This document shows, piece after piece, positions 63,665-64,000 of a stretch of 64,000 bases of DNA. Position 1 is the first letter of the stretch, and each line of letters starts with the position of its first letter. The notes below the pieces were generated by a model that made no database searches, was not told the origin of the DNA, and saw nothing but the letters and a program-made list of their open reading frames with translations. The position numbers and the translations under genes were made by a program. The stretch is from the NCBI GenBank assembly GCA_963969395.1, contig OZ017798.1, forward strand, positions 24,978,173-25,042,172, written 5' to 3'. Origin of the DNA: Pseudoscleropodium purum (lineage: Eukaryota; Streptophyta; Bryopsida; Hypnales; Brachytheciaceae).

Positions 63665-63801
63665 TGAAGTTTGATATTAGCTTCTTGTATACTTCACACA
63701 ATATTGTCATTGATAGAAATGATGAAATTGATGAGTCCATTGTATTGTGGGGTCATTACAATCAAGGCTACAAACAATATATAGTGAGAAATCTTCTATA
63801 G

Positions 63802-64000
63802 AATGATGATGAACGATTACAAGTGGCAATAGCTCAACAATTGGAATGTATGAATTGTAAATACTATTGTAATAAGACATTTTGTGTCTTATTACATTAT
63901 TATGTATTTCAACTTGTATATGTGCATTTTTTATATGGTTCAAGTATGTTCTTGTACAGTTATATAAAGTCAAATTTTAAAAATGCTTTTGGATTTAATG
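63802..64000. other. AT-rich end of window
   Basis: No gene or element terminus is seen after the transposase relic. A small imperfect palindrome around 'taataagacattttgtgtcttatta' lies at about 63870-63895. Confidence 0.4.

Larger units (their letters stand above)
60773..63801 (+). pseudogene. Decayed PIF/Harbinger transposase, interrupted by two insertions
   Basis: Several separated fragments follow the order of the plant PIF/Harbinger DDE nuclease. VEDFRLILNIVEPEI (about 60930-60980) matches the N-terminal helix. HNSYVYLLSNHL (about 63140-63190) and QLNGQIIEI (about 63207-63234) match the 'GSVHDSR ... LNGPIIEI' stretch. ELVVVDASY (about 63254-63280) matches the 'VVGDAGYP' stretch with a catalytic Asp. 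AFDILKRIWRMLKTPL matches the conserved 'AFGMLKGRWRIL' block. After the inner insertion, LILASCILH and then, in another frame, HNIVIDRNDEIDES match the C-terminus. Stops and frameshifts break the reading between fragments, so it is inactive. The part between 61.03 and 61.4 kb is hardly recognisable. No terminal repeats of the element itself were found. Confidence 0.75.

Noticed and set aside
1..64000. tRNA, rRNA and CRISPR features
   Set aside because: No cloverleaf with proper A and B boxes and anticodon arm, no rRNA signature and no regularly spaced direct repeats were found. The window is eukaryotic, so CRISPR is not expected.

Overview
The window looks like nuclear DNA of a land plant. Genes have many introns and codons close to balanced in GC, and they sit as islands in very AT-rich DNA full of short transposon derivatives. 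The carboxylesterase resembles moss and liverwort members of the GID1/CXE family in my memory, so a bryophyte is my best guess; this was not tested.

Layout. 1-8.2 kb: AT-rich DNA with a strong fold-back (4717-4818), a small GC-rich island (about 6.18-6.6 kb) and a TTAA-bounded element. 8866-15008 (+): an intact 11-exon full-size ABCB transporter, 1296 aa. 15.0-20.1 kb: 3' flank, then a cluster of TTAA-bounded miniature elements and a duplicated piece of carboxylesterase 3' flank. 20581-23113 (+): a 4-exon carboxylesterase, 322 aa, with an apparent GC-AG intron and several local duplications. 23.1-33.3 kb: decayed repeats, no gene recognised. 33728-40358 and 50232-57410 (+): two intact 18-exon copies of mitochondrial-type citrate synthase, 473 aa each, differing by one predicted residue. 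They are direct tandem duplicates separated by about 9.3 kb of gene-poor DNA. 57.4-60.7 kb: no gene recognised. About 60.8-63.8 kb (+): a decayed PIF/Harbinger transposase, interrupted by a large fold-back TTAA element and by a 215-bp CACTA-like miniature element.

The host genes do not form a pathway: a membrane exporter or importer, an alpha/beta-hydrolase, and a TCA-cycle enzyme present in two doses. The most notable signals are a family set of non-autonomous elements that all begin TTAA-CCCCT and end AGGGG-TTAA (piggyBac-like termini, unusual for plants), nested transposon insertions at the right end, and mosaic identity between the citrate synthase copies, including introns, which suggests gene conversion.

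Exon limits were set by hand from splice sites, reading phase and protein-family conservation. There is no transcript evidence. Repeat limits without clear termini are approximate.
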